Shown here piece by piece: positions 13,846 to 16,821 of a stretch of DNA of 16,821 nucleotides. The notes beneath the pieces were generated by a model that saw nothing but the letters and a program-made list of their open reading frames with translations, was not told the origin of the DNA and did no database searches. Each line of letters opens with the position of its first letter. The first letter of the stretch is position 1. This DNA is from ZC4RG42 sp036676355 (lineage in GTDB: Bacteria > Pseudomonadota > Gammaproteobacteria > Burkholderiales > SG8-39), in assembly GCA_036676355.1 (NCBI GenBank), contig JAKFDA010000058.1, positions 1 through 16,821 on the forward strand. The letters run 5' to 3'. The translations under genes and the position numbers were made by a program.

Positions 13846-16812
13846 ATGGCTGTCGGCTTTCGGATGGTGCGGCATTGGCCATCGCAAGTAATCATTGTCG
13901 CGGCGGCGCTGCTATTCATCGGCGTCGAAGCGACGCTGGCGTATCGCAACATCGATGCGGACAAGGCAAGGATCATCGAGGCTGCTTACGCCGACAACGA
14001 AGCGGTCGTGCTTGCTCTGAACGCGCACATCGGCGCGGTCTTTCAGCTCGCCGATTCCACACTCCAGCAGCTCGCGCTGCACCTTGAACAGCATGGCGGT
14101 CCGGATCGCATCGACCCCGCCGCGTTGCACGACATGCTGGCGCTGCATGCGCGAGGTGCAACCATGCTGCGCTCCATAATCGTCGTCGCGCCGGACGGCA
14201 CGGCGGTCGCGAGCAGCACCGGCGTACACACCGGTCTGCGGAATCTGCAAAACCGTGAGTCGGTGCGTGTCCATCGCGAACCGGGCGCCCCCGCCGGTTT
14301 GCATATAGCCGGGCCGGTCGAAGGCGCGAGCGGCGTATGGATGCTTCCGCTGAGTCAAGCGGTGCGACGCGAGGACGGGTCGCTGGCCGCCGTGCTGATC
14401 ACTACCCTCAACCTCGACGACATTCGTGTTTTGTACGATGCGCTGGACATGCGCGACAGCGGCACCACGCTCGGATTGGTGCGTAACAACGGCGAACAAC
14501 TGGTGCGCATTCCTTTCGCTCGCGGCGTCATGGGTAACGTTCAACCGGGCGGTCAACGTATCGCAGCGTTGATGCCCGCTCAGCCGCGAGGGCGCCTCGA
14601 GGCGAAGTCGGGCGTTGAAGAGGCGCACCGTCTGTATGCATACCATCGCCTTGCGGGATATCCGGCAGCCGCTTACGCCGGGCGGGACATCGACCGGGTG
14701 CTGGCGCCGTGGCGCATGCGCACTAGCGAACGCGTGCATTCCTTGCTGGCGCTTTCTGTGTTGTTGCTCGCGTTTGCCGTCGTGGCGGCGATCAAGGTCG
14801 GTCGCCTGTCGCGCAGCGAAGAAAGGCTCGAACGGGCGGCGCGGGCGACCGCTGCCGGCGTATGGGAACTCGATCTGCATAGCGGCCGCATGTGGCGTTC
14901 CGCGCAGTGGTCGCGTTTGCTCGGTTATGCACCCGCCGAAATTCCTTTCACGCTTGAGGGCTTTCTCTCGGTGATTCATGTCGATGATGCCTCCCAAGTG
15001 CGTGCGGCCATGAAAGGGCTGCAAAATTCGAACGATCCACTGTGTGTCGAATACCGTGTTCGACGCAAGGACGGCAGTTGTGTCTGGGTTGAATGTAGTG
15101 CGCACATATTCGCCCGTGGCGGCAGACCGACCTACGCCGTCGGCTCGATGTGCGACATCACCCGACGCAAGGGCGTCGAACTCTCGCTGCGCGAAAACGC
15201 CCGCATGCTCGACTTGGCGCAGCGCGCCGCGGATGCCGGCGTCTGGAGTATCGATTTTCGCAGCAGCGTTTCCCGCTGGTCGGAAGGGTGTTATCGCGTC
15301 TACGGCGTAAATCCGGTGTGCGCACCGCCGAATGCCACGGATTGGCGCGAATTGATTTACCCGCCCGATCGCGAACGTACCGCTCGCGTGGTGCAGGACA
15401 GTATCGAGCGGCACGCCGAGTTCTCCGTCGAGTTCCGCGTCGCGCATCCGGACAAAGGCATTCGCTGGCTGTGGACGCTCGGCAATGCCGTGCGCGACGA
15501 GTACGGCGCGCCCACGCAGATGGCGGGCATCACGCTCGACATCACCGCGCGCAAGAAAGGCGAGGAGGAGCGTCAGACTTTGCTCGCGCGCGAGCGCGCG
15601 GCGCGCGCACAGGCCGAGAGCGCCAGTCGCGCGAAAGAGGAGTTTCTGGCGGTCGTTTCGCATGAGTTGCGCGCGCCGCTGAACTCGATTCTCGGCTGGG
15701 TGCATGTGCTGCGTACGCGCGACAAGGAGCCGCAATTGTTTGCGCGCAGCGTCGAATCAATCGAGCGCAGTGCGCATGCGCAAGCGCAACTCATCGCCGA
15801 TCTGCTCGATATCAGCCGCATCGATGCCGGCACCATGCGACTGGATGCCGAGGTCGTATCGCTGCAGCCGATTCTCGAAGCGGCGGTGAGCGCCGTGATG
15901 CCGGCTGCTGAAGCGAAAGGGGTGTTTTTGATGTGCGAGCTCGCGACGGCGAGCGTGCGGGCAGACTCCGCGCGCCTTGAACAGGTGATGTGGAACCTGC
16001 TGTCGAACGCGATCAAGTTCACGCCGGAGGGGGGAGTTGTCAACATAACTTCGCGCGCGGTGGACCGCGAAGTCGAAATACGCGTCAGCGATACTGGCGT
16101 CGGTATTTCGTCCGATTTCATGCCGCACCTGTTCGAGCGCTTCAGTCAGTCGGAAAAAACGACGCGCCAGTCGCTTGGCGGGCTTGGACTCGGGCTGACA
16201 ATCGTCAAGCACCTGGTCGAGGCCCACGGCGGTCGCGTGCGGGTCGATAGCGAAGGCATCGGGAAAGGTACGACCGCCGTAGTCTGGCTGCCGCTGGATG
16301 AGACGCACTGGCATACTGCGCAACCGCACGACACGCGGCCGAAGATGCCGGTATCGCTGAACGGCGTGCATGTGCTGCTGGTTGAAGACGATGCGGATTC
16401 GCGTGAGATCGCAATGCTGATCCTGTCCGGGTACGGCGCCGACGTGACTACAGCGGATTCGGTCGATGACGCATGGCAGGAATTGCAGCGTTCCGTTCCG
16501 CATGTGATCGTCGCCGATCTCAGCATGCCGGACAAGGACGGCTTTGAATTGATTCGCATGGTGCGTCGCGCGCCTGCCGCGCAATTGCGCACCGTTCCGA
16601 CGCTGGCTTTGTCCGCGCTTGCCAGTGCGGAAGATCGCGCCCGTGCGCTGGCCGCCGGATTCAATACGCACCTTGCGAAACCGGCCGAGCCCGACGTCCT
16701 GCTTGAATCGGTGGCGACGCTTGCCGCGCGACGCGAAATCGACGCCGACGCTACTTGTTCTCCGGTTCAGGAAGCAGCGGACCCTGTATCGTGGTCAGGA
16801 AGCGAACGATAG
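13846..16812 (+). CDS. Membrane hybrid sensor histidine kinase (periplasmic sensor, two PAS domains, HisKA, HATPase, receiver)
   Basis: A 988-residue kinase, complete with TAG stop 9 bases before the window end. Membrane helices at about residues 14-33 and 298-317 flank a periplasmic sensor of about 260 residues resembling double-Cache domains. Two PAS domains follow (about 328-440 and 455-570, the first ending in SMCDITRRK, the second in ITLDITARK). The dimerisation domain has the H-box VVSHELRAPLNSI with H606. The ATPase domain has the N-box LLSNAIKF (718-725), G1 DTGVGIS (749-755), F-box LFERFSQ (762-768) and G2 GGLGLGLTIV (778-787). The C-terminal receiver has D848/D849, the phospho-acceptor D891 in VADLSMPD and K945. 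GAGGGGGA 5 bases before the ATG supports the start. No output regulator is attached; the ligand and targets are unknown. Confidence 0.93.
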   Translation: MAVGFRMVRHWPSQVIIVAAALLFIGVEATLAYRNIDADKARIIEAAYADNEAVVLALNAHIGAVFQLADSTLQQLALHLEQHGGPDRIDPAALHDMLALHARGATMLRSIIVVAPDGTAVASSTGVHTGLRNLQNRESVRVHREPGAPAGLHIAGPVEGASGVWMLPLSQAVRREDGSLAAVLITTLNLDDIRVLYDALDMRDSGTTLGLVRNNGEQLVRIPFARGVMGNVQPGGQRIAALMPAQPRGRLEAKSGVEEAHRLYAYHRLAGYPAAAYAGRDIDRVLAPWRMRTSERVHSLLALSVLLLAFAVVAAIKVGRLSRSEERLERAARATAAGVWELDLHSGRMWRSAQWSRLLGYAPAEIPFTLEGFLSVIHVDDASQVRAAMKGLQNSNDPLCVEYRVRRKDGSCVWVECSAHIFARGGRPTYAVGSMCDITRRKGVELSLRENARMLDLAQRAADAGVWSIDFRSSVSRWSEGCYRVYGVNPVCAPPNATDWRELIYPPDRERTARVVQDSIERHAEFSVEFRVAHPDKGIRWLWTLGNAVRDEYGAPTQMAGITLDITARKKGEEERQTLLARERAARAQAESASRAKEEFLAVVSHELRAPLNSILGWVHVLRTRDKEPQLFARSVESIERSAHAQAQLIADLLDISRIDAGTMRLDAEVVSLQPILEAAVSAVMPAAEAKGVFLMCELATASVRADSARLEQVMWNLLSNAIKFTPEGGVVNITSRAVDREVEIRVSDTGVGISSDFMPHLFERFSQSEKTTRQSLGGLGLGLTIVKHLVEAHGGRVRVDSEGIGKGTTAVVWLPLDETHWHTAQPHDTRPKMPVSLNGVHVLLVEDDADSREIAMLILSGYGADVTTADSVDDAWQELQRSVPHVIVADLSMPDKDGFELIRMVRRAPAAQLRTVPTLALSALASAEDRARALAAGFNTHLAKPAEPDVLLESVATLAARREIDADATCSPVQEAADPVSWSGSER

Positions 16813-16821
16813 GCGGGACGT

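Noticed and set aside
13586..13891. A 101-residue plus-strand open frame before the kinase
   Set aside because: It runs through the intrinsic terminator hairpin and into the kinase start, with no ribosome site or family resemblance.
13912..15735. A 607-residue minus-strand open frame across the histidine kinase gene
   Set aside because: It mirrors the kinase codons in a GC-rich gene, shows Arg/His-rich composition and no domain; the plus-strand kinase has every expected motif.

Overview
The window is GC-rich, densely coded DNA, most likely from a thiosulfate-oxidising proteobacterium. A betaproteobacterium is my best guess. That rests on the soxB gene, the DUF2934 and DUF2721 proteins and the gene style; no rRNA or other marker is present to prove it. 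I see no tRNA, rRNA, CRISPR array, transposase or phage gene.

Layout. (1) 1-2225: the 3' part of soxB, whose stop codon overlaps the start of a secreted metallo-beta-lactamase-fold hydrolase of the SoxH type. This is the tail of a sox cluster that continues to the left. (2) 2325-6089: a tightly coupled efflux operon of a TetR repressor, a HlyD-type membrane fusion protein, an FtsX-type ABC permease and an ABC ATPase. All three junctions overlap, and a perfect inverted repeat sits on the promoter as the likely TetR operator. (3) 6133-7208: a small DUF2892 membrane protein and an ArsR-like regulator with a cysteine cluster. (4) 7209-7662: a gene-free stretch holding several perfect inverted repeats that can fold into a multi-branched RNA. 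(5) 7663-8960: a DUF2721 membrane protein and a basic, disordered protein ending in a DUF2934 domain. (6) 9024-10745, minus strand: a SulP family anion transporter with a STAS domain. (7) 11050-11543: a periplasmic cupredoxin whose signal-peptide part and copper-binding part lie in different frames. (8) 11631-13198: a form IV RuBisCO-like protein (RLP) overlapping a single-domain cupin. (9) 13316-13582: a small heavy-metal-associated (HMA) fold protein with a degenerate metal motif, closed by a strong intrinsic terminator. (10) 13846-16812: a large membrane hybrid sensor histidine kinase.

How the genes may work together. SoxB releases sulfate from the SoxYZ carrier, and the SulP transporter could handle sulfate or another anion. 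The RLP-cupin pair recalls the Rhodospirillum rubrum methylthioadenosine-isoprenoid shunt, where an RLP and a cupin recover sulfur as a methylthiol and make deoxyxylulose 5-phosphate. The RLP here, however, is short and has an altered active site, so its reaction may differ. The most promising observations are this RLP-cupin module, the structured intergenic region at 7285-7423, and the cupredoxin frameshift.
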